Positions 33,139 to 42,624 of a stretch of 64,000 nucleotides of DNA are shown piece after piece. The stretch is from NCBI RefSeq assembly GCF_900102165.1, contig NZ_FNBD01000006.1, forward strand, positions 1-64,000. The letters run 5' to 3'. A program made the position numbers and the translations under genes. The stretch comes from Cellulophaga baltica (GTDB taxonomy: Bacteria; Bacteroidota; Bacteroidia; Flavobacteriales; Flavobacteriaceae). A model generated the notes under the pieces. It saw only the letters and a program-made list of their open reading frames with translations. It was not told where the DNA came from and searched no databases. Numbering within the stretch: the first letter of the stretch is position 1; every line of letters starts with the position of its first letter.

Positions 33139-35829
33139 ATGAAGAGTTATAATACACGATTTCTTATCATTCTTACTGCAGTAATTGCCGTATTACTTCT
33201 TTTCAAAAATGCAATTATTAAGGTTTTATTGACAATTGGTAATATTATAGATTATCAATCACTAGCCTTTATAATAGGTTATAGTATTATTACAATCTTG
33301 CTTGTAGGATTATCAATTAAATCGTGTAAAAAAAAATATATTCCACATAAAAATATTACGTTTTTCGTAGGCATAATATTTTTTCTTTATCTCTATTTGA
33401 GATTCTTCGAAAAAGATAAAATACAATTTACTCAGATTACACGCTGGTTAAACCATGCAGATATTATCATTTTGGTAAGTATTATTTTTGCAATTAATAT
33501 TTACCTGATTTATAAAACTATTAGGAATAATAGTCAAGAGCCTTCCTATTTTTTACAAGATAATTTATTTAATGCTGAAGAATTAGCCAATGAAAGAATT
33601 CTAACACAGCTCATGTCATCATTGACTAATTTCAAACCAGAGATTGCATTTACTATTGGAATAAATGCTGTTTGGGGTTATGGTAAAAGTAGTTTCTTGA
33701 ATAAATTTAAAAAGGATTATACTTTAAACAATCCTGACACAATTGTATTTTGGTATAGGGTTTGGAAAAACAAAGGTGAAAATGCTATTATTGAAAACTT
33801 TTTTGAAGAATTAAGCAATATATTAAAACCATACTCTGGGGAAATTAATTCTGAGTTTAAGGGTTACGTAGATTCGATATTGCAGCTACCATCAAATGAA
33901 TTAAGTAAGCTGATAGCAATGGGTAGAGATGCTATAAACGGCAATGAAACTCTTGAGGAATATTTTATCAGAATCAATCAATCTATTCTAAAAACAGATA
34001 AACAAATAATCGTTTTATTGGACGACTTGGATAGATTGGAAAAAGATGAAATTCTAACAACTCTTAAACTTATAAGAACATTATCTGATTTTAATAATTT
34101 AATATTTATTATTGGTTATGATAGGAAGTATCTTGTAGAAACTATCGAAAAACCAAAAGATAACTATCTTGATAAAGTATTTAATGTAGAAATTAATCTT
34201 CTTCCTTTTGATGAAAATTTAATCACACAAATGCTTTACAGAGAAATAGATAAGGCTTTTCCTCAAATAACTAAAGAAATCGATGTTGCTAACTTATCGC
34301 AAAGCTTTAAAAATTTATTTGAAAAGAATAGTTTCTTTTTTCCTTTTAATATGGATATTGGAGAAATGTTAGATGAAATTAAGCCGTGTTCAACTTATAA
34401 ATTATCATATTTAGATTTTTTAGAAACCTTTAGAGACGTTAAACGTTTTGTTAACGAATTCAAATTCAATTTAAGCTTTATCGAAAATGTATCTGATGTA
34501 ATTCAATCAGAGTATATTTTATTAAAACTATTAAGTTATAAGTATAGGTATATTCAAGACCTAATATTAAATAAACTAAATATAATCCTATCAGGAGGCA
34601 AAATAGTTTGGGATAAAAATGAAATAAATACAAATAAAGGCCTAAATCATGATATTTATATTTATGATGAATATTCAAAAAAAATAGTCCAAGATCTATT
34701 ACGAGATAAGCCTAATCAAGATTTTGAAATTATTAACGCAGTTCTCTGCGAACTTTTCATTTCAAGAAATTTTGAATTTTATGAAGTTAATCAGACCAGT
34801 ATTTCTAAAATTTATTACACTGATTTATATATTAGAAATAATATTGCTTCAGGTAATATATCTATTACTCAAATTCAAAAGGCCTTTGAAAAATTTAAGT
34901 TACATGTGTTAGTAAAAGATATTGGCGATGACCCTTTAAAGAAAGAATTTACTATTCAAAATGAATTGAAATATTTTGTTTTTAAAAATTCTGCAAAATC
35001 TATTGAACAATTTCAAGATGTAGTCTTATCATTAAACATGTTCATGTCAGAAGGTATTCATAGAGATGATGAAAAGGTATTAGAGATTCTGCATGATGGT
35101 TTAAAACAATTTTATTTAGGAAGGAGAACCGCATTTATTGATTTGATAAAAGAAGTTTTAGAGATTTGTAATATCGGTTATCTTGATAAAATATTATCTG
35201 ATATAAATATAAATATAAAGAGAAAAGAGCACAAAGAGAAATATACTTCTGGCATATTAGAATATAAAAATAATTTTTTCACCTCTAAGGAATTGGAATA
35301 TTTAATGTTAGCAAAACTAAATGCACTTATTAAACAAAAATATGATGTGTCAACAATTATAAATGGATATCATTTACTTGTAGATAAAATAACTGCTTCA
35401 CAAAATGTTATTAGACCATTAGAAGCCAATAAAATTTTACGGGAAGAAATAGAAAAGAATTTCTTTTTATACTATAATACACATCTTTTTAATATGATAT
35501 CTAATCAGGCTGATCATTCCGAAGGCGAATTTAGAGGATATCAACCTAATGATTTCTTAGTTCAGGTATTCAGCTCGGAAGAGGCTCATAATCACTTAAT
35601 AAAGAACTTGAATGACAATGTTGCTTTAGAGAAGTATAAAATTGACGGCATTAAAAACCTCCTGTCATTCTTAAAATCTATGAACTTAAAGGAGAAGCAA
35701 GAACAAGATCAAGTAAATAGAACAATTAAAATTATAGAGAAATATATAGCAAAGGATTATAAGCCACTATCTAGAGTCGAGTATGATGAAATATGGAATA
35801 ATAATTTTGATACTAATAAAATCTCTTAA
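33139..35829 (+). CDS. Membrane-anchored KAP-family P-loop NTPase
   Basis: The 896-residue protein has four N-terminal membrane helices within the first 125 residues and then a KAP-type P-loop domain: Walker A AVWGYGKSSFLNKF (about residue 178) and Walker B IIVLLDDLDRLEKDE (about residue 290), with IFIIGYDRKYLVETIEK after it. The C-terminal 450 residues are helical and unrecognised. In classical KAP proteins the membrane helices are inserted inside the P-loop domain; here they precede it. KAP NTPases occur in several anti-phage contexts, and its place between type I and McrBC genes supports a defence role. Confidence 0.85.
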   Translation: MKSYNTRFLIILTAVIAVLLLFKNAIIKVLLTIGNIIDYQSLAFIIGYSIITILLVGLSIKSCKKKYIPHKNITFFVGIIFFLYLYLRFFEKDKIQFTQITRWLNHADIIILVSIIFAINIYLIYKTIRNNSQEPSYFLQDNLFNAEELANERILTQLMSSLTNFKPEIAFTIGINAVWGYGKSSFLNKFKKDYTLNNPDTIVFWYRVWKNKGENAIIENFFEELSNILKPYSGEINSEFKGYVDSILQLPSNELSKLIAMGRDAINGNETLEEYFIRINQSILKTDKQIIVLLDDLDRLEKDEILTTLKLIRTLSDFNNLIFIIGYDRKYLVETIEKPKDNYLDKVFNVEINLLPFDENLITQMLYREIDKAFPQITKEIDVANLSQSFKNLFEKNSFFFPFNMDIGEMLDEIKPCSTYKLSYLDFLETFRDVKRFVNEFKFNLSFIENVSDVIQSEYILLKLLSYKYRYIQDLILNKLNIILSGGKIVWDKNEINTNKGLNHDIYIYDEYSKKIVQDLLRDKPNQDFEIINAVLCELFISRNFEFYEVNQTSISKIYYTDLYIRNNIASGNISITQIQKAFEKFKLHVLVKDIGDDPLKKEFTIQNELKYFVFKNSAKSIEQFQDVVLSLNMFMSEGIHRDDEKVLEILHDGLKQFYLGRRTAFIDLIKEVLEICNIGYLDKILSDININIKRKEHKEKYTSGILEYKNNFFTSKELEYLMLAKLNALIKQKYDVSTIINGYHLLVDKITASQNVIRPLEANKILREEIEKNFFLYYNTHLFNMISNQADHSEGEFRGYQPNDFLVQVFSSEEAHNHLIKNLNDNVALEKYKIDGIKNLLSFLKSMNLKEKQEQDQVNRTIKIIEKYIAKDYKPLSRVEYDEIWNNNFDTNKIS

Positions 35830-35849
35830 TGAAATTAATGCAATACTAA

Positions 35850-36300
35850 ATGACCTTCCATGAAACTATTTTAAATCAACTTAAAAAGTATAGAGAAACA
35901 CACCCTAACTTTAATTTTATCCCTAGGCAGCGCGGCGGCCCAGGAAAACGTTTTAAAAGCGGGTATTGGTTTCAAGGCAACGATAAATACGCATTTGTGA
36001 CTCTTGTACATGCCAATGGCCGGGTTAATAAAACGAAGGGTGTAGGTTTGGTTTTTAGACCAAAAGAAGATGGTTTTGATTGTAACACGCAAGTGCGGTA
36101 TGATGGGAATAGCGTAGCGAACTAGTTAAATGCTACAAAATCCTAGTAGCAGATTTAGGTGGTTTTAGAGAAAAAGATAGAGAACGCTTTGACAAGCCCC
36201 TTGGTACATATCTCCAACCTTCAATGAACTATTTACCTTTCAGGACCAGAACTATGATGCTATCATATCTATTTTTAAAGAAGGTGCTGTGAAGATATGT
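35850..36300 (+). pseudogene. Decayed small gene of unknown family
   Basis: The first 91 codons are open (FIPRQRGGPGKRFKSGYWF, then YAFVTLVHANGRVNKTKGVG). After the stop at 36123-36125, sense-like sequence continues in other frames: CYKILVADLGGFREKDRERF, then LFTFQDQNYDAIISIF and KEGAVKICLF just before mcrB. These pieces read as parts of one protein of about 150 residues broken by frameshifts. The family is not recognised. Confidence 0.5.
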
Positions 36301-38510
36301 TTGTTTCAAATAAAAAATTTAAAGAATTAATGGAGAATCTAAATGAGAAGTTGAATTTAAAAAATGTAAAATATTGGGCATTAGGATTCAATTCTAATTT
36401 CGACAGATTATCATTTTTTAAGAAAGAGGAGTATTGGCAAGCAATAGACTATGCTATAGATGACCCACGACCTGCTGCAAAAAAGGCTAGAAGACTATTT
36501 AAGGAGATACAGGTTGGAGATTTTATTCTAATTAAGGGGTATGGAGGATCGCACGATTTAATAGTGCACTTTAAAGCTCAAGTTTTGTCTAAAGATAGTG
36601 AAAATGAAAGATTAGAATTACAAAAAGTAAACGGATTATTGTATAAAGGAAAGGCGCCTAGAGGTGCTGGAGCAGGTATTTGGCATGATACAATACTACA
36701 AGTTAAAAGAGAAAAAGATATTGAATTATTGTTTGGAGAAAATGTAAAAGATATGAAATCAGCGTTTATAGATTGGATGATAGAAAAATCCAAACCTAAC
36801 TATTTTAATAATGATAAATTAAAATGGAGTAATTATTTAGACGATTCTTTAAATTACTTCAAGAAAGATATTTTTCAATGCACTGCTACAAATTACAAGG
36901 AAATAATAAGCCTAATTGAGCAAACAATGAATGCAAATAAGCCCTTGTTTTATAAAAATGACGGCGCAAAAGATTCAGGTAAATTAGCTGCTATCTTGGG
37001 AAAAGAAAACTATACTAAGTTTTTAGAAGGTTATTTCAACGATGAAGATATTTTAATAAACCAAAAGTCTAGCTATCGGAGACCCCTAAACCAAATACTT
37101 TTTGGGCCTCCGGGAACAGGAAAAACTTATAGAACTATAAGTAATGCCATTGCTATTGTAAACCCTGATTTTGATTTAAATCAAAAACGTTCTATTATAA
37201 AAAAAGAATACAATAGACTTTCTCAAGAAGGATCAATTATTTTTACCACCTTTCATCAATCTATGAGTTATGAAGATTTTGTAGAAGGGATTAAACCAAA
37301 AATAGGGAAAGAGGCTAATGTACAGTATGTTATTGAAGATGGTGTTTTTAAATGTATGATAAAAAATGCATTATCAGAATATCTACAGTTAAATTCGAGT
37401 GATAGTGAAGATTTTGAAACACTTTATCTTAAATATATTGAAACATTAAAGCCTTTTCAAAAAAGTAGAGAAGGATTATTTAAAACAAAAACAGGAGTAG
37501 AATTAATGTTAGCTAATGTTAACGAATCTTCAATTTTAGTAAAATATCTTTGGTCTAATAATAAAAAAGAAAAAGAGGGCCAGCATACGTTTAGTGTAAC
37601 AAAAGAAAAATTAAAAAGAGTATTACTAGAAGAAGTTGTACCAAGTGAGGTGAGAAGTTTAAAGGCAGAACTTCATCCTTTGGTAGGGCATATTCATTGT
37701 GAGTTATTTGCGGTATACAAGAATTTTTATGATTTTGTAATCAGTCAAAATGGTTCTATCGAAACAGTTAAATACAATCCAAAAGATTTGATATTTGATG
37801 ATGTGATGGAAGAGATTACAACGTTAACTAAGGAAGAAATTAAAAACAAACCTGTAAAAAATAGTGTTTTAATAATTGATGAAATTAATAGAGGCAATGT
37901 ATCTGGTATTTTTGGAGAACTTATAACATTGCTAGAAAAAGATAAACGTATAGGGGAAGAAGAAGAGATTTTAGTGAAATTACCATATTCTAAAAAAGAG
38001 TTTGGAATACCATTAAATCTACATATAATTGGCACAATGAACACAGCAGATAGGTCTGTAGAGTCTTTAGATACTGCCTTACGGCGTAGGTTTGAGTTTA
38101 AAGAAATGATGCCAAACTATGATGTTATTAAGAGTGAAGAAGTAGATGGCATAAAGTTAGCAGATATTTTAAAAACAATTAATGAACGTATAGCTTTATT
38201 AATAGATAGAGACCATACCATAGGGCATTCATACTTTTTTGGAATAAATACAAAAGAAGAATTGGCCAATGCTTTCAATAACAAAATAGTACCATTGTTA
38301 CAAGAATATTTTTATGGGGATTATGGTAAAATTGGTTTGGTTTTGGGGGAGGGTTTTGTAGAAGAGCAGAAAAATAAAGAACTCAAGTTTTCAAGTTTTA
38401 AATATGAAGGTAAAGAAGATTTTATTGCACCTACGTATCACTTAAAGAAAGTAACTTTTGAAAGCATAATAGAAGCTGTAAAAAACATTTTTAACACTGA
38501 TAATAATTAA
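36297..38510 (+). CDS. mcrB: McrB-type AAA+ GTPase of an McrBC system
   Basis: The 737-residue protein has an N-terminal reader region (about residues 1-160; FNSNFDRLSFFKKEEYW and VGDFILIKGYGG suggest an EVE/PUA-like modified-base reader). The AAA+ GTPase follows: Walker A ILFGPPGTGKTYRT near residue 270, Walker B VLIIDEINRGN near 524, and the McrB signature GTMNTADRS near 579, followed by the arginine-rich TALRRRFEF. It drives cleavage of DNA with modified cytosine together with McrC. Only 1 nt separates it from the next gene. McrC is frameshifted, so the system is probably inactive. Confidence 0.93.
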   Translation: MFVSNKKFKELMENLNEKLNLKNVKYWALGFNSNFDRLSFFKKEEYWQAIDYAIDDPRPAAKKARRLFKEIQVGDFILIKGYGGSHDLIVHFKAQVLSKDSENERLELQKVNGLLYKGKAPRGAGAGIWHDTILQVKREKDIELLFGENVKDMKSAFIDWMIEKSKPNYFNNDKLKWSNYLDDSLNYFKKDIFQCTATNYKEIISLIEQTMNANKPLFYKNDGAKDSGKLAAILGKENYTKFLEGYFNDEDILINQKSSYRRPLNQILFGPPGTGKTYRTISNAIAIVNPDFDLNQKRSIIKKEYNRLSQEGSIIFTTFHQSMSYEDFVEGIKPKIGKEANVQYVIEDGVFKCMIKNALSEYLQLNSSDSEDFETLYLKYIETLKPFQKSREGLFKTKTGVELMLANVNESSILVKYLWSNNKKEKEGQHTFSVTKEKLKRVLLEEVVPSEVRSLKAELHPLVGHIHCELFAVYKNFYDFVISQNGSIETVKYNPKDLIFDDVMEEITTLTKEEIKNKPVKNSVLIIDEINRGNVSGIFGELITLLEKDKRIGEEEEILVKLPYSKKEFGIPLNLHIIGTMNTADRSVESLDTALRRRFEFKEMMPNYDVIKSEEVDGIKLADILKTINERIALLIDRDHTIGHSYFFGINTKEELANAFNNKIVPLLQEYFYGDYGKIGLVLGEGFVEEQKNKELKFSSFKYEGKEDFIAPTYHLKKVTFESIIEAVKNIFNTDNN

Positions 38511-38511
38511 T

Positions 38512-38988
38512 TTGAAAACTCTAAAGGCGATATCTGTTTTTGAACACCAACGCTTAACTATTGGTGAACAAGGCTTTAAACAAGCTCATTTAGATGCGCT
38601 TTTAAAATTAAATGAGTATCATAACGGCACTTATTTTCAGCCTATAGTAAAAGGTATAAAATTTAATCAGTTTGTGGGGGTCATTCAAGTAGATGGTTTA
38701 ACCATCGAGATAAATCCAAAAGCAGATAAAGGTGATGCTGATCTTAAATGGAAAGGCGTATTACTTAAAATGCTTCAAGCATGTGGCAAGTTAAAAGCAA
38801 AATCTGCTGGCGCTGCGCATGTACGGAGGCAAAATCTAAATTTATTAGAAGTTTATTTTGAATTATACCTCCTTGAAGTAGAAAGTTTAGTTCGAAAAGG
38901 ATTAATAAAGCAGTATAGAAAGCAAACAAAAAACACCACTGCTCTAAAAGGAAAACTAGAATTTGCAGGGCATATCGGCATAACTTAG
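38512..38988 (+). pseudogene. mcrC: McrC N-terminal part (frameshifted gene)
   Basis: This is the first 158 residues of a McrC homologue: FVGVIQVDGLTIEINPKAD, then LLEVYFELYLLEVESLVRKGL and the ALKGKLEF segment. The frame runs into TAG, while NLVHKECFYT, which should follow, is found one base off. The two parts together give about 412 residues, the normal McrC length. It starts at TTG directly after mcrB. A 1-nt indel near 38975-38985 explains the break. Confidence 0.85.
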
Positions 38989-39752
38989 TGCATAAGGAGT
39001 GTTTTTATACAACGCATCAAGTTTATGATAGCAATCATTTTTTGCATCAGATATTGAGTAAAGCATTAGCTATTGTGTCTCAGTTTACCAAAGGCTCTAG
39101 GCTACATGATCTTTCTAATAGAGTACTATTGAATTTTCCAGAAGTAGATCAGAAAACCATAATAGCAAAAGAACTAAATAAAATTCAACTCAATAGGAAA
39201 TCGAGTAGTTACACTTATGCTTTAGAATTAGCTAGGTTAATCATTTTAAATTATTCTCCAGATATTGCTAGTGGTAAAGAAAAGATGTTATCCCTTCTGT
39301 TTGATATGAATGAGTTATGGGAGCAATTTATCATCAAACAAGTACAACAAGCTTGTGTTGGAACAGAGGTTAGCGTTTCAGGTCAAGAATCTAAATCGTT
39401 CTGGGGAAATAATAGTTTAAGGGCAGATATTGTTTTACGAATAGGGGATAGAACACTTATTATTGATACAAAATGGAAACGCCCTGATAAAAGTTCTGCT
39501 TCCGTTAGTGATCTGCGTCAAATGTACGCGTATTGCCGTTTTTGGGATGCAGAAAGCGCAATGTTATTGTATCCTGGGGATAATGCAGAAAATAAATTTA
39601 AACCCTATTTGACGGATGATTATTATAAAGTTTTGGATATTCATAATACTATAGAGCACCAATGTAAAATGGGATTTATTTCTGTGTTAAAAGATGGAGA
39701 GTTAAATGAAACTATTGGTTTGGAGATTCTCAGTTTATTGGAAATCCATTAA
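38988..39752 (+). pseudogene. mcrC: McrC C-terminal part with PD-(D/E)XK nuclease (frameshifted gene)
   Basis: These 254 codons continue McrC: HLYDLSN-like helices, LFDMNELWEQFI and the nuclease core LRADIVLRIGDRTLIIDTKWK, where Asp and the D-x-K pair are present. A GTG that overlaps the upstream TAG (TAGTG) could allow coupled re-initiation, so a split protein is conceivable, though a simple frameshift is more likely. This domain supplies the DNA cleavage of McrBC. Confidence 0.85.
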
Positions 39753-39781
39753 AATTAGTATTAACAACACCCAATTCAACA

Positions 39782-40325
39782 CCTATAAAAACAAAGCCAT
39801 GTAAGCATTACGTTTATGGGATTTTTTATTTCGTTTTTTCAAGTATCGGGATTCACTTCGTGCATCCCTTGATCTCCGCACCTGACAATAAAGCTCAAAT
39901 TGCTAACGCAATTTATGGGCTTTTTTATTTTGTTTTTTAGAGTAGGGGATTCACTTCGTGCATCCCTTGTTTTCCGCACCTGACAATAAAGCTCAAATTG
40001 CTAACGCAATTTATGGGCTTTTTTGTTTTGTTTTTCAAGTATCGGGATTCACTTCGTGCATCCCTGGGTCTCAGCACCTGACAATAAAGCTCAAATTGCT
40101 AACGCAATTTATGGGCTTTTTTATTTTGTTTTTCAAGTATCGGGATTCACTTCGTGCATCCCTGGGTCTCAGCACCTGACAATAAAGCTCAAATTGCTAA
40201 CGCAATTTACGGGCTTTTTTATTTTGTTTTTTAGAGTAGGGGATTCACTTCGTGCATCCCTCGGTCTCCACACCTGACAATAAAGCTCAAATTGCTAACG
40301 CAATTTATGGGCTTTTTTATTTTAC
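39782..40325 (+). repeat. Six tandem 98-bp units with paired hairpins
   Basis: Units start at 39782 (diverged, 99 bp), 39881, 39979, 40077, 40175 and 40273 (only the first half). Each full unit has a hairpin GGGAT-N-CAC-TTC-GTG-N-ATCCC and a terminator hairpin whose outer stem is AAAGCTC/GGGCTTT and inner stem is AAATTG/CAATTT, followed by six T. Two versions of the linker between them occur, CAAGTATC and AGAGTAGG. Open frames crossing the array are by-products of the repeat length not being a multiple of three. Confidence 0.95.
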
Positions 40326-40368
40326 TCTATTTACAAGAACTACGTTCTTGACATGTCTTAAAATAAAA

Positions 40369-40397
40369 AAGCCCAATATCTTTCGATATTGAGCTTT
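40369..40397 (-). terminator. Terminator of tRNA-Ser
   Basis: On the minus strand, AAAGCTC-AATATC-GAAA-GATATT-GGGCTTT followed by TTTTA directly follows the tRNA. Its outer stem, including the T-G pair, is the same as in the 98-bp repeat units on the opposite strand. Confidence 0.85.
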
Positions 40398-40406
40398 GCT
40401 TTAAGC

Positions 40407-40490
40407 GGAGAATGAGGGATTCGAACCCCCGGAGGTGTGACCCTCAACAGTTTTCAAGACTGCCGCATTCGACCACTCTGCCAATTCTCC
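40407..40490 (-). tRNA. tRNA-Ser (anticodon UGA)
   Basis: The 84-nt tRNA has acceptor arms GGAGAAT/ATTCTCC, an anticodon stem-loop reading CAGT-CTTGAAA-ACTG (anticodon TGA), a long class II variable arm and the T-arm GGGGGTTCGAATCCC. CCA is not encoded. It lies at the right end of the defence island, as is typical of a tRNA used as an insertion point. Confidence 0.95.
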
Positions 40491-40713
40491 TGAGTGCCTC
40501 ATCAGGTATTCCCTGAATGCGGGTGCAAATATATAAACCTTTTTTAAATATCAACCCTGCTTTTGAAAAAAATTTCACATTTTTTTCCTTTTAAATGCGA
40601 ATGCTGCTTTAGCAGTCTATTTTTTAGCGAATTACGAATGTGTATCATTTTAAAAAAGTAATTTTACAGCAAAGCAGGGTACTACTTACCAGGCATACAT
40701 TTAAAATTATTGA

Positions 40714-41346
40714 ATGAATTCGAGCATAGATTCTCTACATTGGCGTTACGCTGTTAAGAAATTTGATTCCACCAAGGTTTTAAGCGAAACGAAAATAGAC
40801 CTTCTAAAAGAAGCTTTTAATCTTACCGCAACCTCTTACGGGTTACAGCCATTAAAGCTAATGGTAGTGCACAATAAAGAACTACAAGAGAATTTAGTAG
40901 CGCACTCGTACTACCAACAACAAGTAGCTCAAGCATCACATGTATTAATTCTCTGTATAGAAACCGATATATCTGAAGCCTACATCAGAAATTATTTCAA
41001 CTTAATTAAAGACATCCGAAATACGAGTGATGAAATTCTGAATCCGTTTCGTGATACCCTCATTACTACATTTTCAAAAATGACTACCGAAGAGAAAAAA
41101 GCTTGGGCCACCAAACAAGCGTATTTGGCATTAGGGAATTTATTGACGGTTTGTGCTTTTGAAAACATTGATTCTTGTCCTATGGAAGGTTTTGTTCCGA
41201 GTACATATGATGAACTTTTAGGGCTAAAGGATACAAACTTAACTTCGGTCTTAGTACTGCCAGTAGGGTATAGGGCCGCAGACGATTTGTTTGCTACTTT
41301 GCCGAAAGTAAGAAAGCCGTTAAAAGATATGATTTTAGAACGATAA
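40714..41346 (+). CDS. NAD(P)H-dependent nitroreductase family oxidoreductase
   Basis: The 210-residue protein has the FMN-binding start WRYAVKKFD and TSYGLQPLKLMVV, then KQAYLALGNLLTVCAFENID and PMEGF as in NfsB-type enzymes. It reduces nitro compounds or quinones using an FMN cofactor and is cytoplasmic. It is monocistronic, and the next gene starts 84 nt later. Confidence 0.88.
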   Translation: MNSSIDSLHWRYAVKKFDSTKVLSETKIDLLKEAFNLTATSYGLQPLKLMVVHNKELQENLVAHSYYQQQVAQASHVLILCIETDISEAYIRNYFNLIKDIRNTSDEILNPFRDTLITTFSKMTTEEKKAWATKQAYLALGNLLTVCAFENIDSCPMEGFVPSTYDELLGLKDTNLTSVLVLPVGYRAADDLFATLPKVRKPLKDMILER

Positions 41347-41430
41347 TTAGTTGTCATTATGGTTTGATAAACGCTGTAAATCCTCTTAATTTGCAGGCGG
41401 AATTCTTTTTAACTTTTAATAGAAAAATAT

Positions 41431-42624
41431 ATGCCTGGATTTGAATTGTTCGGAGATGCGGAACGTAAAGAAGTCAATGATGTTTTAGATTCAGGAGTAC
41501 TCATGCGTTATGGTTTTGATGGAGCCCGTAACGATTGGAAGGCTGTTAAATTAGAAAAGTTATTGGCTGAGCGTATGCAAACAAAATACGCGCAATTGGT
41601 AAGTAGCGGTACAGCCGCTTTAAGCGTAGCATTGGTCAGTGCGGGTGTTGGTGCTGGAGATGAAGTGATCATGCCTACATTCACCTTTGTAGCTACTTTT
41701 GAGGCTATTTTAGCGGTAGGGGCTATTCCTGTTCTGGTAGATGTTGATGAAACCCTTGGCTTAAACGCTAAAGCGGTAGAAAATGCCATTACAGAACGTA
41801 CCAAAGCCATCATGCCTGTACATATGTGCGGTTCTATGGTAGATTTAAATCCGTTACTTAAGTTATGTGCAAAACATGATTTGGTGCTGGTAGAAGACGC
41901 CTGCCAAGCTATTGGTGGTTCTTATGATAACAAACCGCTAGGGAGTATTGGAGATATAGGATGTTTTTCGTTTGATTATGTAAAAACAATTACCTGCGGT
42001 GAAGGCGGCGGACTAATTACAAACAACAAAGAATTTTATACCCATGCTGATCATTATTCAGATCACGGGCATGACCACATTGGAAAAGATAGGGGAGCAG
42101 AAGGGCATCCATTTTTGGGGTATAACTACAGAATATCAGAACTACATGCGGCCGTAGGCGTGGCGCAAATACAACGTTTGGATGAGTTTTTAGCCACTCA
42201 GAAAAAATATTATACAATTTTAGAGGACGCATTAAAAACCATCCCTGAAATTACCTTTCGAAAAATACCAGAAGGTGGGGTTCAGAATTATTCGTTTATA
42301 AGTTTCTTTCTTCCTACAGAACAACTAGCAAAAACGGCACATACCTCTTTAGGGCAGCACGGTGTAGATGCTTCTTTTTATTGGTATGATAACAACTGGC
42401 ATTACCACACAAAATGGGATCATTTAAAAGAACTAAAATCTTTAAATCAGTTTTCTGAAACCATAGAGCGCGCGGTATATACTTCTGAAGCGAAAGATTT
42501 TTCTGCTTCTGATCAAGTACTATCACGCACCATTTCTTGCTTAATTAAATTAAGTTGGACAGAAGAGCAGGTGCAGGCAAGAGCAAAAGCGATGATTGCC
42601 GCTATTAAAGCAGTATTAGTTTAG
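41431..42624 (+). CDS. DegT/DnrJ/EryC1/StrS-family aminotransferase
   Basis: The 397-residue PLP enzyme is of the sugar or aldehyde aminotransferase type. Visible are YAQLVSSGTAALSVAL, the aspartate in LVEDACQAIGG and the PLP-binding lysine in CFSFDYVKTITCGEGG. The substrate is unknown; a nucleotide sugar is the usual one. Its stop codon overlaps the stop of ribB on the other strand by 4 nt. Confidence 0.88.
   Translation: MPGFELFGDAERKEVNDVLDSGVLMRYGFDGARNDWKAVKLEKLLAERMQTKYAQLVSSGTAALSVALVSAGVGAGDEVIMPTFTFVATFEAILAVGAIPVLVDVDETLGLNAKAVENAITERTKAIMPVHMCGSMVDLNPLLKLCAKHDLVLVEDACQAIGGSYDNKPLGSIGDIGCFSFDYVKTITCGEGGGLITNNKEFYTHADHYSDHGHDHIGKDRGAEGHPFLGYNYRISELHAAVGVAQIQRLDEFLATQKKYYTILEDALKTIPEITFRKIPEGGVQNYSFISFFLPTEQLAKTAHTSLGQHGVDASFYWYDNNWHYHTKWDHLKELKSLNQFSETIERAVYTSEAKDFSASDQVLSRTISCLIKLSWTEEQVQARAKAMIAAIKAVLV

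Noticed and set aside
38980-38992. Programmed ribosomal frameshift in mcrC
   Set aside because: There is no slippery heptamer or downstream pseudoknot. A plain indel or split gene is simpler.
39958-40277. Two overlapping short open frames coding repetitive peptides
   Set aside because: They arise from the 98-bp period running through reading frames; the translated peptides repeat the DNA repeat and lie over terminator hairpins.
39782-40325. CRISPR array
   Set aside because: The whole 98-bp unit repeats, there are no unique spacers, and no cas genes are near. Each unit is terminator-like.
40407-40490. 98-bp repeats as copies of the tRNA-Ser 3' end (att sites)
   Set aside because: Only GGGATTC and the terminator outer stem are shared. 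No 15-bp or longer identity to the tRNA body is visible.
21814-40500. Prophage
   Set aside because: No capsid, portal, terminase, tail or lysis genes are present; the contents are restriction and accessory genes.
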